DNA of 64,000 nt from CAWCJL01 sp963795775. GTDB lineage: Bacteria; Acidobacteriota; Terriglobia; Terriglobales; Acidobacteriaceae. Below, one piece after another: positions 53,570 through 62,714 of the stretch (position 1 is its first letter; the number at the start of each line of letters is the position of its first letter). The notes under the pieces are model-generated. The model was not told the DNA's origin, made no database searches, and saw nothing but the letters and a program-made list of their open reading frames with translations. The DNA lies in NCBI GenBank assembly GCA_963795775.1, contig CAWCJL010000002.1, positions 682,001 through 746,000 on the forward strand. Reading direction: 5' to 3'. The position numbers and the translations under genes were made by a program.

Positions 53570-55222
53570 ATGCTCTCTTACCTGCTTGCTGTACTTATCC
53601 TGCTCTGCCTAGCTTCGTCTCCTGCCGCTCTTGCTCAGGCCCAGGTCCTCGGAGCGGGTACACCGCAGCCGCCTTCTCCACCACGCACCTTGGCGGGAGT
53701 CGTGGTCAACAGCGTCACCGGGCGGCCCATCGCGCGCGCCTTGGTGCAGGCTGGGCAGCATGCCATGTTGACCGACGGGGAGGGCCGCTTCGAGTTCCAG
53801 GACGTCACTGAAATTTATTACCCGACCGCCACGAAGCCGGGCTATTTCCCGGGAGAGTTCGGCGGAAACATTTTCGGTGCTTCGGCGAGCCAGGCTGGCC
53901 CGGTAGAGATCAGGCTGGTTCCGGAAGCCATCCTCTCCGGCCTGGTGACCGACGCGCACGGCGCTCCGATCGAGGGCGTCACGGTACTGTTGCGAACGCT
54001 GGCGGTGAGCAACGGGCTCAAGCACTGGGAACAGCGCACGTCGACCAGGACCAATGCCGAAGGGGAGTTTCGCATCGCGGAGTTACAGGCAGGCGAGTAC
54101 GCCCTCCAGACCGCGCTCAAGCTCGACGGACCTCCCGAGGGCCAGGCGGTCGCCGGGTTTGCTCCGGCCGAGTATCCGGTGCTCGGCGCAAACGGCTCCG
54201 GAGCACTGCACCTCCGCGCCGGCGATCACCTGGAAGCTAATATCGGCACGCGATTGGAAAAGCTCTATCCGGTATCCGGGGTGATTGCGGGTTTTCCTGT
54301 CAATGCCGGGTGGAACTTCACCGCACGTACCGCGACCGGCCTGGAGATGAGCCCGGAATCGCGGCACGATGCCCAGACCGGCGCGTTCCGCACCCTGCTC
54401 CCCAGCGGCACGTTTGAGTTGCGCGTGCAGGTATACCTGCCGCCGGCGATGGACGCTGCAGGCCGGCAGATGCCGGGCGATCCGGGGCAGCAACTGATCG
54501 GACGTCGCCAGGTCACGGTCGCGCAGGCGCCGGTCAGTGGCGTGAGCCTCACTCTGGAGCCTATGGCGGCGCTTCCCGTCGAGGTAACGCAGGAGGGGGC
54601 AGCTGAGTTGCCGGCCGGTGAACCCCCGAACCCTTCGCAATGGAACCTGGTGATTGTGCCGGCAGAAGCGGAGGGCTCTGGTATGCTGTACAGCGCCCAG
54701 CGTGCCGCCGGGCACGGCGCACCCGGCCGAAATGATCAGGCCGACGGGCCGCTGGTCATTCCCAATGTCCCCCCGGGACAGTACTTCCTGGAGGCGCAGC
54801 CGCCTCCGCCCTGGTACGTTGCCTCTGCCTTCTGCGGGGGAACGGACCTGACCCGCGAACGCCTTGCCATTACAGGCAGTGCCGCCGGCTGCACGCTGCG
54901 CGTGGTGCTCCGCGATAACACCGCATCGATCAACGTATCCGTGCCGGATACAAAAGAGAGACAGCCCGTCTACGTCTATGCCATTCCGCTCAGTAACCTG
55001 TCTCGCGATGTGCAGGTTTTCACAACCGGCATGGACGGCACGGCCAAACTGGACAGCATGCCGCCGGGACAATACCTTCTCCTTGCTTCGCGCCACGCAG
55101 CCCAGTTAGCCTTTCGCGACGCGGACAGCCTGCAGCGGTATGCAGCGGAGAGCCGGCGCGTTGACCTCACACCAGGCGCCAACGCCGAGGTTCACCTCGA
55201 CGTAATGGCGGGAGAGCCGTAA
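53570..55222 (+). CDS. Secreted carboxypeptidase-regulatory-like repeat protein, first of pair
   Basis: A 550-residue exported protein. A signal peptide (LLAVLILLCLASSPAALAQA) precedes carboxypeptidase-regulatory-like beta-sandwiches (TLAGVVVNSVTGRPIARALVQ and LSGLVTDAHGAPIEGVTV). The rest is beta-rich without recognised catalysis. Such proteins are common in Terriglobia and probably form surface structures. It lies one base before its paralogue. Confidence 0.85.
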   Translation: MLSYLLAVLILLCLASSPAALAQAQVLGAGTPQPPSPPRTLAGVVVNSVTGRPIARALVQAGQHAMLTDGEGRFEFQDVTEIYYPTATKPGYFPGEFGGNIFGASASQAGPVEIRLVPEAILSGLVTDAHGAPIEGVTVLLRTLAVSNGLKHWEQRTSTRTNAEGEFRIAELQAGEYALQTALKLDGPPEGQAVAGFAPAEYPVLGANGSGALHLRAGDHLEANIGTRLEKLYPVSGVIAGFPVNAGWNFTARTATGLEMSPESRHDAQTGAFRTLLPSGTFELRVQVYLPPAMDAAGRQMPGDPGQQLIGRRQVTVAQAPVSGVSLTLEPMAALPVEVTQEGAAELPAGEPPNPSQWNLVIVPAEAEGSGMLYSAQRAAGHGAPGRNDQADGPLVIPNVPPGQYFLEAQPPPPWYVASAFCGGTDLTRERLAITGSAAGCTLRVVLRDNTASINVSVPDTKERQPVYVYAIPLSNLSRDVQVFTTGMDGTAKLDSMPPGQYLLLASRHAAQLAFRDADSLQRYAAESRRVDLTPGANAEVHLDVMAGEP

Positions 55223-55223
55223 C

Positions 55224-56870
55224 ATGCCGGCCAGAAACCCTTTACACCCTTTCACGATTTGCGCGGTGCTGTTGCTTTGGCTCGCCGCCTGTCCTGCTGG
55301 CGCGCAGCGTACGGCCGCTTCGTCGCCCAACACCGCCGCACAGTCTGTGAGCGGGTATCGCATCAGCGGCCGCGTGGTGGACGCGCGCACCGGCGCCGCG
55401 GTTTCGCGCTGCGCGGTGGAGATTGTCGACGTCAAGCAAGGGCACGGCTCCCGCACCGTGCTGACGGGCGACGATGGCCGTTTCGCCTTCGACGAAGTCC
55501 CGGCCTCCAAGTACCGGCTTTCCGCAAGCAAGCGGGGATATTTGACGCAAGCCTACGAGGAGCATGGCAACTACTCGACGGCGATCGCCACCGGCCCCGG
55601 ACTCCTCTCCGAGGATCTGCTCTTCAAGCTCACGCCGGGCGCCATCCTCGCCGGCACCGTCACCGACGAGGCCGGTGAGCCGGTCCGCCAGGCGCAGATT
55701 AAGCTCTTTCATGACCAGGACACGGATGGCCTGCGCAGCACGCAAATGCAGGCCACCACCGCCACCGATGACCGCGGCAGTTACGAATTAGCGGGCATCC
55801 GGCCGGGATCGTACTTCCTCTCTGTCTCCGCGCATCCCTGGTACGCCGTGCAGCGGAACGGCCTATTCGGCTCCGGCACTGACGCTGCCGCGCTCGATGT
55901 CGCCTACCCCACCGCCTATTACCCGGACACCACAGACGCCGATGCAGCGACCCCTATCCCCGTCAAAGGCGGGGAGCACCTGCAGGCTGACTTCACTCTC
56001 CATCCCGAGCATGCTCTGCACCTGCGCATCGGTGTGCCCGATAGTGCAATGAGAAGCGGCGGTATCGGGCTCTCGGTCAGCCACTCGGTCTTCGGCGCAC
56101 CGGAGCTCCTGCCCGTCTCCGCTCAGCCCGCCGGACCGGGGGTATGGGAGATAGACGGTCTGCTTCCCGGTCATTACGACGTGAGCTTGACGGAAGGCAT
56201 GGCGGACCGGCAGACCACCACGCAGTTCTCTGCCGATGTAACGGAGGCATCGGCCGAGCTCGCCAGGGAGGAAGGCCGGCATGAAATCGTGGTGAAGGGT
56301 AAGGTGCTCTCGGCGGAGGGCAAGTTGCCGCCGCAGTCGGGCATAGCGCTGGTCGTAGCGCACTCCCGCCGCGCCTACTACGCCCCTCTCAACGATGCCG
56401 GCGAATTCACCCTCAGCGTGCCCGCGGGGACCTATGAGGTGCTGGGCCAGGTCAATCGTCACTACATCGCAGACATTTCAGCAACCGGCGCCGCGCTCCT
56501 CGGGCGCGTCCTCACCCTCAAGGCAGGAACCACCCCACAACTCCAAATCGCGGTCGGCAACAGCTACGGGCAGATCGATGGCACCGTGCTGCACGATGGA
56601 CATCCGGCGAGCGCAGCCATGGTACTGCTCGTGCCCGATCATCCCGGCGAGAATCACATCCTGTTTCGCCGCGACCAGAGCGATTCCGACGGAACCTTCA
56701 CCCTCGCCGGCATACTCCCCGGCCATTACCGGCTCGTGGCCATCGAGCGCGGCTGGGAGCTTGAATGGGCCAACCCCCAGGTGCTCGCGCCCTTTCTGCT
56801 CAAAAGCCGGCCCGTGGATGTACGCGGGAATGACCACCTGCAGGGAACCATCGAGCTGCAGACGCGTTAA
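55224..56870 (+). CDS. Secreted carboxypeptidase-regulatory-like repeat protein, second of pair
   Basis: A 548-residue protein of the same plan as the previous gene: signal peptide (CAVLLLWLAACPAGAQ), a YRISGRVVDARTGAAVSRCAVE sandwich, LAGTVTDEAGEPVRQAQIKL, and a further set including DGHPASAAMVLLVPD. Length and domain order match the upstream paralogue, indicating tandem duplication. ATG 55224 follows its stop codon by one base, so they are co-transcribed. Confidence 0.85.
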   Translation: MPARNPLHPFTICAVLLLWLAACPAGAQRTAASSPNTAAQSVSGYRISGRVVDARTGAAVSRCAVEIVDVKQGHGSRTVLTGDDGRFAFDEVPASKYRLSASKRGYLTQAYEEHGNYSTAIATGPGLLSEDLLFKLTPGAILAGTVTDEAGEPVRQAQIKLFHDQDTDGLRSTQMQATTATDDRGSYELAGIRPGSYFLSVSAHPWYAVQRNGLFGSGTDAAALDVAYPTAYYPDTTDADAATPIPVKGGEHLQADFTLHPEHALHLRIGVPDSAMRSGGIGLSVSHSVFGAPELLPVSAQPAGPGVWEIDGLLPGHYDVSLTEGMADRQTTTQFSADVTEASAELAREEGRHEIVVKGKVLSAEGKLPPQSGIALVVAHSRRAYYAPLNDAGEFTLSVPAGTYEVLGQVNRHYIADISATGAALLGRVLTLKAGTTPQLQIAVGNSYGQIDGTVLHDGHPASAAMVLLVPDHPGENHILFRRDQSDSDGTFTLAGILPGHYRLVAIERGWELEWANPQVLAPFLLKSRPVDVRGNDHLQGTIELQTR

Positions 56871-56908
56871 CCGACGCATCTTGCGCCGAAGCTCGGAGCG
56901 TGGCCACG

Positions 56909-57109
56909 CTACCGGCGCGGACCGTCATCCTCGTGCCGCAGCGAAAACAGCAGCCGCACGTTCCTCCGCAGCTCCGTCCGCATCCCGCTCCGGAGCCGTT
57001 CCGCGCTCGTGGGCTTCCCCGCCATGAACCACAGCACGATAGCCCCGATCACCACGATATGGGACAGGACGAGCAACACTCCCACCCAGTCCATGACGTC
57101 CAGTGACAT
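56909..57109 (-). CDS. Small single-helix membrane protein
   Basis: A 66-residue protein from ATG 57109. After MSLDVMDW comes one hydrophobic helix (VGVLLVLSHIVVIGAIVLWF), then a basic C-terminus (AGKPTSAERLRSGMRTELRR). GGATGGGGG lies before the start. Possibly a small membrane-anchoring protein. The frame continues upstream to 57223 without a better start. Function unknown. Confidence 0.6.
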   Translation of the reverse strand: MSLDVMDWVGVLLVLSHIVVIGAIVLWFMAGKPTSAERLRSGMRTELRRNVRLLFSLRHEDDGPRR

Positions 57110-57405
57110 CGCGAACCCCCATCCTTTGGATACCCCAAATCCGCAAACGGCCACGCAATTTCGCGCCGCTGCCCAAAGTACCGCGCCATAAACTTTGGCG
57201 TAGTAATTCCCGGGATCTGTCACACTGGAAATAGGGGATCAACAAAACGCGGCGGCCCGCCAACCAAGAGATTGGACCTAGCTCAGGCGAAAGACAACGG
57301 CTTGGACGCCGGACGAGACGGGACGGCAGAAATACAAATGTAACCAGAAAGTACACATCCGGCACCATTATCGGTGCAAACAGGCCGTGTAACTCTCCTG
57401 GAAAG

Positions 57406-57497
57406 AGGACTTTGCCTCTAAGTCTTGCGCCAACAGGACTTTACGACTGCCGCCCTGACCTAAGTCCCGCTTCAAGAGGACTTTAGCCCTGAAGTCC
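57406..57497. repeat. Three AGGACTT/AAGTCC inverted-repeat units in tandem
   Basis: Unit 1 is AGGACTT...AAGTC at 57406-57424; unit 2 is AGGACTT...AAGTCC at 57435-57467; unit 3 is AGGACTT...AAGTCC at 57477-57497. Each can fold as a hairpin with its own arms, and the arms could also pair between units. It lies between two minus-strand genes, next to a G-run (GGGGGGTGGGGGG type). 57110-57405 holds no gene. Confidence 0.55.
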
Positions 57498-57523
57498 CAG
57501 GGGGGTGGGGGGTGGGCCAGGAG

Positions 57524-58330
57524 TTAACCCCGGATCGCCGCCCACGCCGCCCCGGCGAGCGTCACCAGCACGTACCAGCCCACCACCGCGGTGGCTGCTT
57601 GCCCCCGCCGCAGCCGTCCTACGATGGCGCAGCCGATCACCAGCAGCACCACAATCCAGATCGAAAAAATATCGATCGAGCTCAGCAGGTTCACCAGCCA
57701 GTGCGGCGTCTCCGGGTCGAGAAAGAAGCCCGGATTCGTGCCCACCGGGTTCTGAATATTGAAGCGGTCCGGGTCCGGTGCGATGTACAGCATCACCGCT
57801 GCAAACAGGTACTTCAGCACGTTCGGCAGAAATGCATAATTCACCAGCGCGAACATTTGCCCGAAGCGCGCCTGCCCGCCGAATCCGAGATTAAGCGTGC
57901 CCATCAGCACCCCGGCAATGATCAGCAGCACCACCAGCGTGATCACCGGCGTCGCGTACGCGCCATACCTGAACCCGGTGGTCATCTGTCGCAGCACGTT
58001 GGCGCGCTGCTCCGGCTGCAGGTTCTCCACCCGCTGCTGCTGTGCCGGCGACTGCGCCAGCGCAGTCTGGGCGACATGGTCCCAGCCAATGCGCTGCGTG
58101 ATCGCCACCGTGAACAGGATGCTGATGATAATGCTCAGCACATAGGGGGGCCACCATCGCGCGCACCGGCGAATATCGGTGAACGTCTTCGACGGCGCGA
58201 CAAACACATCGAGGATGCGCTCGCCTTCGGACAGCGGCTCCTGTTGCAGTGCCGGATCCGGACGCCGCACCGGCGCTCCTGTCGAAACCACGTCACCTGG
58301 CAAAGGGGTCAACTGCGGCGAATCGCTCAT
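57524..58330 (-). CDS. YIP1-family membrane protein
   Basis: A 268-residue protein: an N-terminal hydrophilic part with LSEGERILDVFVAPSKTFTDIRR (typical lead of bacterial YIP1), then five or so membrane helices (VLSIIISILFTVAITQR, TPVITLVVLLIIAGVLMG, and further). The family has no firm function in bacteria. The start ATG 58330 has GGAG 6 nt upstream. Normal length. Confidence 0.85.
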   Translation of the reverse strand: MSDSPQLTPLPGDVVSTGAPVRRPDPALQQEPLSEGERILDVFVAPSKTFTDIRRCARWWPPYVLSIIISILFTVAITQRIGWDHVAQTALAQSPAQQQRVENLQPEQRANVLRQMTTGFRYGAYATPVITLVVLLIIAGVLMGTLNLGFGGQARFGQMFALVNYAFLPNVLKYLFAAVMLYIAPDPDRFNIQNPVGTNPGFFLDPETPHWLVNLLSSIDIFSIWIVVLLVIGCAIVGRLRRGQAATAVVGWYVLVTLAGAAWAAIRG

Positions 58331-58391
58331 GCGCTGCTCCGTTCGGGAAGTGGCCGCAGTGTAGCGCGAGATGTTTGGAGTGAAAAGAAGA

Positions 58392-58433
58392 ATCGTGTTT
58401 GAGCTTCGTCCGATACCGAAGCTCAAACACGAT
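58392..58433 (-). terminator. Terminator of the DUF5715 gene
   Basis: A perfect 17-bp inverted repeat (58392-58408 with 58417-58433), loop 8 nt. On the minus strand it is followed by T-rich TCTTCTTTTC. It ends 24 bp after the DUF5715 stop codon, before the YIP1 gene. Confidence 0.7.
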
Positions 58434-58457
58434 CATGCGGCCCCGCTTCCGGAGAAG

Positions 58458-59498
58458 CTACCGCACGCGGCTGGCCAGCAGCGCCGCAGCCCCGCGTTTG
58501 GGGCCGTCCGCGAGGGTAGTCCCGGCTTCCGCGTGCGTCGCGTAGCTCTTATAAACCGTGATGTGGAAGCACGATTGGTGGAACTCTTCCTCCACGTCAA
58601 TCTTGCCGCTCGCCTGCAGTGGATACAGGTACGCGCGCATCCAGCTCACTTCCGACGGCGACAACCCTTTCTTGGCAATGTCCACCGTCGCGCCCGTAAG
58701 GTGCGGTGAAGCGATATCACCCTCGGCCGGCGCGGCGTTGCCGTTAATCCGCAGCAGGTGCCGCTGGTACTCCACCGTGCGTACCGCGGAGTTGATCTGC
58801 AGCGAAGTATGGAATCGCGCATAATGCACACGCGCCAGGTCCGAAAGGAAGTACCCCGTCCATCCTCGGCAGAAGCGGCGGTTTTCCGGCAGCCGCTCGT
58901 CCACGCGCAGGCCTTGGCTCACGGGCAGTACTACGAGCGCTCCGGAGTGGCGGAGGTTCTCGATGGCCGCATCGTCCTCGATGCGCAGTAACCCTTCCTG
59001 CTCCGCACGCTGATTCTGACGTACCAGCGACTCGTGCGACCCACGCAGCGGCGGCAGGTTCACATAGTGCAGCGGGACCACCGGTACGCCGAGCGATGCG
59101 GTCTCGCGGGAGTCGTCCGGCGACTCATCCGCGACTGAGTCGATAGCGGCCTCGCGTGCGGCGGCCCGCACCGCCTCCGTTCCATGCCGCCGGGCGCGGT
59201 GAAGCGCCTGCGCCGTATGTAACCGGCGGTGATGTTTGTGGACGCGCGCGGATGCCGCGTGCGTTTCCGTACCGCGCGTCTCACGGCGGCTGTGCAGGGA
59301 GACCAGGCGCGCGCGCAACCCGCGACGGCCTGGACGTGCTTCCGTTGAGGTGCGATGTGCAGCATGCCGGTGCGCGGCAGCCAGGGCAGTCAGTGGTGCA
59401 GCCCCCGCGATCAACAGCGCGAGGAGAAAGGTGGTGTGTACAAAACGGCGCATGCTTGGTCGAAGGTGCGCGAAGAATCTGCCAGAGGTCTTGAGCAT
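58458..59498 (-). CDS. DUF5715 exported protein, M15 peptidase-like
   Basis: A 346-residue exported protein. After a signal peptide (TTFLLALLIAGAAPLTALA) comes a His/Arg-rich stretch (about 55-130), then the conserved DUF5715 domain. It has SPHLTGATVDI (H-x6-D) and EEEFHQSCFHITV, the zinc ligands of LAS/M15 D-Ala peptidases (His, Asp, His) in order. It is therefore likely a zinc-binding envelope enzyme; peptidase activity is inference. Start is uncertain (59498 or 59453). Confidence 0.75.
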   Translation of the reverse strand: MLKTSGRFFAHLRPSMRRFVHTTFLLALLIAGAAPLTALAAAHRHAAHRTSTEARPGRRGLRARLVSLHSRRETRGTETHAASARVHKHHRRLHTAQALHRARRHGTEAVRAAAREAAIDSVADESPDDSRETASLGVPVVPLHYVNLPPLRGSHESLVRQNQRAEQEGLLRIEDDAAIENLRHSGALVVLPVSQGLRVDERLPENRRFCRGWTGYFLSDLARVHYARFHTSLQINSAVRTVEYQRHLLRINGNAAPAEGDIASPHLTGATVDIAKKGLSPSEVSWMRAYLYPLQASGKIDVEEEFHQSCFHITVYKSYATHAEAGTTLADGPKRGAAALLASRVR

Positions 59499-59558
59499 AC
59501 GAAGCCTGGTCTGAAGCGGAAAGTGCCGACTCGGGTACACCTGTGTATTGCCTGTGGA

Positions 59559-60101
59559 TCAGTAGCGCCGTACCACTGCGGGCGGAGGCGGCCCATGCCG
59601 CCCGCCAAGCGCCCAGTCCAGCGCGGTGCGAATATCCGTGTCCTGCGCCTCGCCCTCGATGCGGCAGATGGGGGCGCCCGTCTCGTCAACGATGACCGTG
59701 GCCGGCACTACATTGCCCAGCTTCAATTGCTCAAGCGTGTCCAGGCTGGCGCCAGTCCACACGGGAAAGTGCAAGTGAGCTTGCGAGACAGCCCCCGGGA
59801 TGTCGCCCCGGGACTTCTTCTCGTCCAGCGAAACCGCCACAAACGTAACTCCGTTTCCGGCATACGCTTGGCTCAGGCGGGAAAGGCGCGGCAGTTCCTC
59901 GCGGCACGGGCTGCACCAAGTGGCCCAGAAGTTCACCACCGCAAGGTGCCCGCGCAGGGATGAGAGCGTGCGCGCCTCGCCTCCCAGGTCGCGCAGGTGC
60001 AGATCCGGCAGCGGCTTCGGCCCGGCAGCGGAGAACGCAAACGCCGGCGCGAGCAGCCAGGCCAGCCCCGTTATCCGCAATACTGTTATGGCTCTGCTCA
60101 C
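59559..60101 (-). CDS. TlpA/ResA-like thiol-disulphide protein
   Basis: A 180-residue exported thioredoxin-fold protein. A signal peptide (ITGLAWLLAPAFAFSAA), then FWATWCSPCREELPRL with redox Cys63 and Cys66, and the cis-Pro loop VVPATVIVDETG. It likely reduces periplasmic disulphides, for instance for cytochrome maturation; the partner is not visible. GTG start at 60101. Last in a minus-strand group of three. Confidence 0.9.
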   Translation of the reverse strand: MSRAITVLRITGLAWLLAPAFAFSAAGPKPLPDLHLRDLGGEARTLSSLRGHLAVVNFWATWCSPCREELPRLSRLSQAYAGNGVTFVAVSLDEKKSRGDIPGAVSQAHLHFPVWTGASLDTLEQLKLGNVVPATVIVDETGAPICRIEGEAQDTDIRTALDWALGGRHGPPPPAVVRRY

Positions 60102-60296
60102 CTCTGCAACATACGCGAGGGTCCCCGGCCGGGCTATCCACCAAAAGGTGGATCGTCAATTCGTATCTTCTGGCGATGCGCTCTGGACAGGCGCACTGCT
60201 AGTGTCGCTCTGGAACGAACAAGGCTCGCGCCTAACGTTCCCGGCCCGGTCTCGCAGAAGACCGGCCTATCTATTTTGCGAGGCAAGGCAGGCGCT

Positions 60297-61346
60297 ATGA
60301 AACGTAAGCAGGCACTTCTCTGGGTCGTGGGCCTTCTGGCTCTGGTCATACCTATTTCCGCGCACGCGCAAGGCTGCATCGTGGTGCACAATACGCAGCC
60401 GCTCGTTTCGGGTCTGAACCCGACAGAGCTGCCCAACAAGCTGCATGGACTCACCGTCACCATCGGGTATCGCACCTACAACTCGTTCCGCCACTTCTCC
60501 GGAGAAACCGAAGAGGTGCAGCGCGAGTTGCTGCATACTGAAGTCCGCAACCACGTAAACCAGTTCGATGTGAATATCAATTACCAGCTCACGCCGCGAT
60601 GGAGCCTCATCGCGGATGTGCCCGCCATGGAAGCCACCCGCAACCAGATCTATCCGCCCAAGGGGATCTACCGCATTGGTGGCCTGAGTGATGTCACGGT
60701 CGGTGCACAGGCCTGGGTATGGCGGCCGCCTACGGAAAATGGCGGCAACATCGCACTCTCCGCCTCGCTAAAGCTGCCTACCGGTATCAACGACGCGACC
60801 GGCACCGGCCGTCTCTCGAACGGTACCGTGCAAAAGGTAACTGCAGACCAGTCCATTCAGCCCGGTGACGGCACCTGGGGTTTTGTGCTGGCCACCCAGG
60901 CCTATAAGCGCACCTACTTCCAGACGATTGGATATTTCACCGGAGCTTGGACCTTCAATCCGCAGGACACCACCGGCGTGGCCACGTTCCGTCCCATTCC
61001 TCACGAAACCGTTATGTCTGCGCCCGACCAGTACCTTTGGCGCGGAGGCTTCTCCCGAGGTGTACCCAAGGCGCATTGGCTGGCCGCCAGCTTTGGCGGG
61101 CGCATGGAAGGGGTGCCGGTGCGTGATGCCTTTGGCGCAAGCAACGGCTTTCGCCGACCGGGGTATGTGATCTCGATTGAGCCCGGCATCACCATCCAGC
61201 ACCGGCGCGACGTGCTGACCGCGAGCGGGCCCTGGGCGCTGGAGCGCAATCGCAAGATCTCCACCAGTGACCTGCAGAACCACTCGCATGGAGATGCCGC
61301 CTTTGCGGACTACTCGGTTCTCGTCTCCTACTCGCATACGTTCTAG
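60297..61346 (+). CDS. Outer-membrane beta-barrel protein (phenol-degradation MetA-like)
   Basis: A 349-residue outer-membrane protein. A signal peptide (LLWVVGLLALVIPISAHA) is followed by beta-rich sequence with alternating hydrophobic residues, ending in SVLVSYSHTF (terminal aromatic, typical of outer-membrane barrels). Segments such as YQLTPRWSLIADVP and IGGLSDVTVGAQ resemble the PF13557 transport-barrel group. Substrate unknown. ATG 60297. Confidence 0.75.
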   Translation: MKRKQALLWVVGLLALVIPISAHAQGCIVVHNTQPLVSGLNPTELPNKLHGLTVTIGYRTYNSFRHFSGETEEVQRELLHTEVRNHVNQFDVNINYQLTPRWSLIADVPAMEATRNQIYPPKGIYRIGGLSDVTVGAQAWVWRPPTENGGNIALSASLKLPTGINDATGTGRLSNGTVQKVTADQSIQPGDGTWGFVLATQAYKRTYFQTIGYFTGAWTFNPQDTTGVATFRPIPHETVMSAPDQYLWRGGFSRGVPKAHWLAASFGGRMEGVPVRDAFGASNGFRRPGYVISIEPGITIQHRRDVLTASGPWALERNRKISTSDLQNHSHGDAAFADYSVLVSYSHTF

Positions 61347-61391
61347 TGCATGGAGGCAGGAGCAGCCGCACGCTCCTCCTGCTTCTCCAAT

Positions 61392-61800
61392 CTAGGAGAA
61401 AGCGGCTGCTCCGGCCTCAGCGACTGCCTGGTCCTGCGCACCCATGCCGCCGCTCACACCGATGGCGCCGACCACCTTGCCTCCGCGTTTCAACGGGACG
61501 CCGCCCGCGAAGATCATCACCTTGCCGTTGTTTGAAGCATGAATCCCGAAGAACTCACCACCCGACTGTGAGTACTGCGCAAGATCCTTTGGTCTGAATA
61601 TCAAACGCGCGCGCCGTCCACGCCTTCTTGATGGAGATGTCGACCGAGCCCATCCAGGCGCCATCCATGCGCACATGCGCCACCAGGTTGCCACCTTCAT
61701 CCGCCACCGCGATGTTCATCGGCTGGCCGATTTCGTGCGCTTTTTTCTCCGCCGCCGCTATGACGCGGCGCGCTGCTTCGAGCGTCACTTCACTCGCCAT
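61392..61800 (-). pseudogene. GlcG/HbpS-family protein, frameshifted
   Basis: Two frames together give one DUF336 protein of about 135 residues: the first holds SEVTLEAARRVIAAAEKKA to AFDIQTK, the second DLAQYSQSGGEFFG to VIGAIGVSGGMGAQDQ. The break lies in AAAGG on the minus strand (about 61586-61590); loss of one base joins them. Members bind heme or cobalamin-like ligands. As written the gene is broken; a sequencing error is possible. Confidence 0.75.
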
Positions 61801-61913
61801 CGTTCGCTCCTTGATTTCATTGATATGCCTGCTCCGGCGATGAGATCCGTTGTGCTGGCTCCGGGGCTGCTTTCACTTCGATGCAACGAGTGCCCAAACG
61901 TACTCGCACTGTG

Positions 61914-62714
61914 TCAACGCAGCCGGCTTTGATAGATAGCACACTCTTCGACCGTGCTCCCGACGCGGTCCGCAAGATGATCCTCCGGATCCATGGTCAA
62001 GGTCGCCTCGGAAATGCGCTCCAGAAAGGCAGTATTATCCAGCACGCCGCGGAGTTCCGGATTGATGTACACCACGTACACTTCGCGCGGATGCGCCTGC
62101 AGCGAGGCATCCAGATTGCGCAGCACCTGCTGGAGCACCGGCTTGCAGAACGGGTGGTAGAAGAACAGCACCAGCGGCTCGAGTGGAAATTGAAATTCGG
62201 TCGCATCCTCGTTCAGCAAGATGATCGGCGCGCGCAGGTTCTCGCGCGGCGTAAAGCTTCCGATGTTTCGCGATGCAATGGCGTGGAGCTCGGGCGCAAT
62301 CTCGATGCCGATCACCTCTCGGAATGGATACTCGGCGGCCAGCAGGACGGCGCGTCCTTTACCCGAGCCGATGTCACAGAAGATGAAGCGCGCGTGCTCG
62401 ATCTGAAGACTGCGCATGGCCGCGTGGAAGACCGAAGGGGCGATCCCGTAATAAGCCGTGTTCCACGTGTCATTGCGCCGTCCGCTGGCCAGGTGCTCGC
62501 CCCAGATGAGTCCACTGGTTTCGACGCCGTGCTGAGCGTCATAAGGATGTATGGCCGTATCTGCGTGCGCAGGCGCAGATTCTGCCGCGGCACTTCGCTG
62601 GGAGGCGGGACGGAGCTTTTGTCGCAATCGCTGAACAGCGGTCTTGAAGGTGGGCACGGCGCCCTGGTTCACCCACATCTGGCGCCAGCCACGAAGCGCG
62701 CGTGTAGAAAGCAT
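61914..62714 (-). CDS. Class I SAM-dependent methyltransferase
   Basis: A 266-residue protein. The AdoMet motif I is FCDIGSGKGRAVLLAA near residue 115, followed by the acidic strand end GIEIAPELHAIA. Substrate and partner are unknown; the residues LVLFFYHPFCKPVLQQ lie at the usual motif IV position. An N-terminal part of about 60 residues is basic. Start ATG 62714. Confidence 0.8.
   Translation of the reverse strand: MLSTRALRGWRQMWVNQGAVPTFKTAVQRLRQKLRPASQRSAAAESAPAHADTAIHPYDAQHGVETSGLIWGEHLASGRRNDTWNTAYYGIAPSVFHAAMRSLQIEHARFIFCDIGSGKGRAVLLAAEYPFREVIGIEIAPELHAIASRNIGSFTPRENLRAPIILLNEDATEFQFPLEPLVLFFYHPFCKPVLQQVLRNLDASLQAHPREVYVVYINPELRGVLDNTAFLERISEATLTMDPEDHLADRVGSTVEECAIYQSRLR

Noticed and set aside
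52308..53612. 434-codon plus-strand frame rich in Arg and Pro
   Set aside because: It is a second frame of the GRP-family transporter gene, with composition expected from frame-shifted hydrophobic codons.
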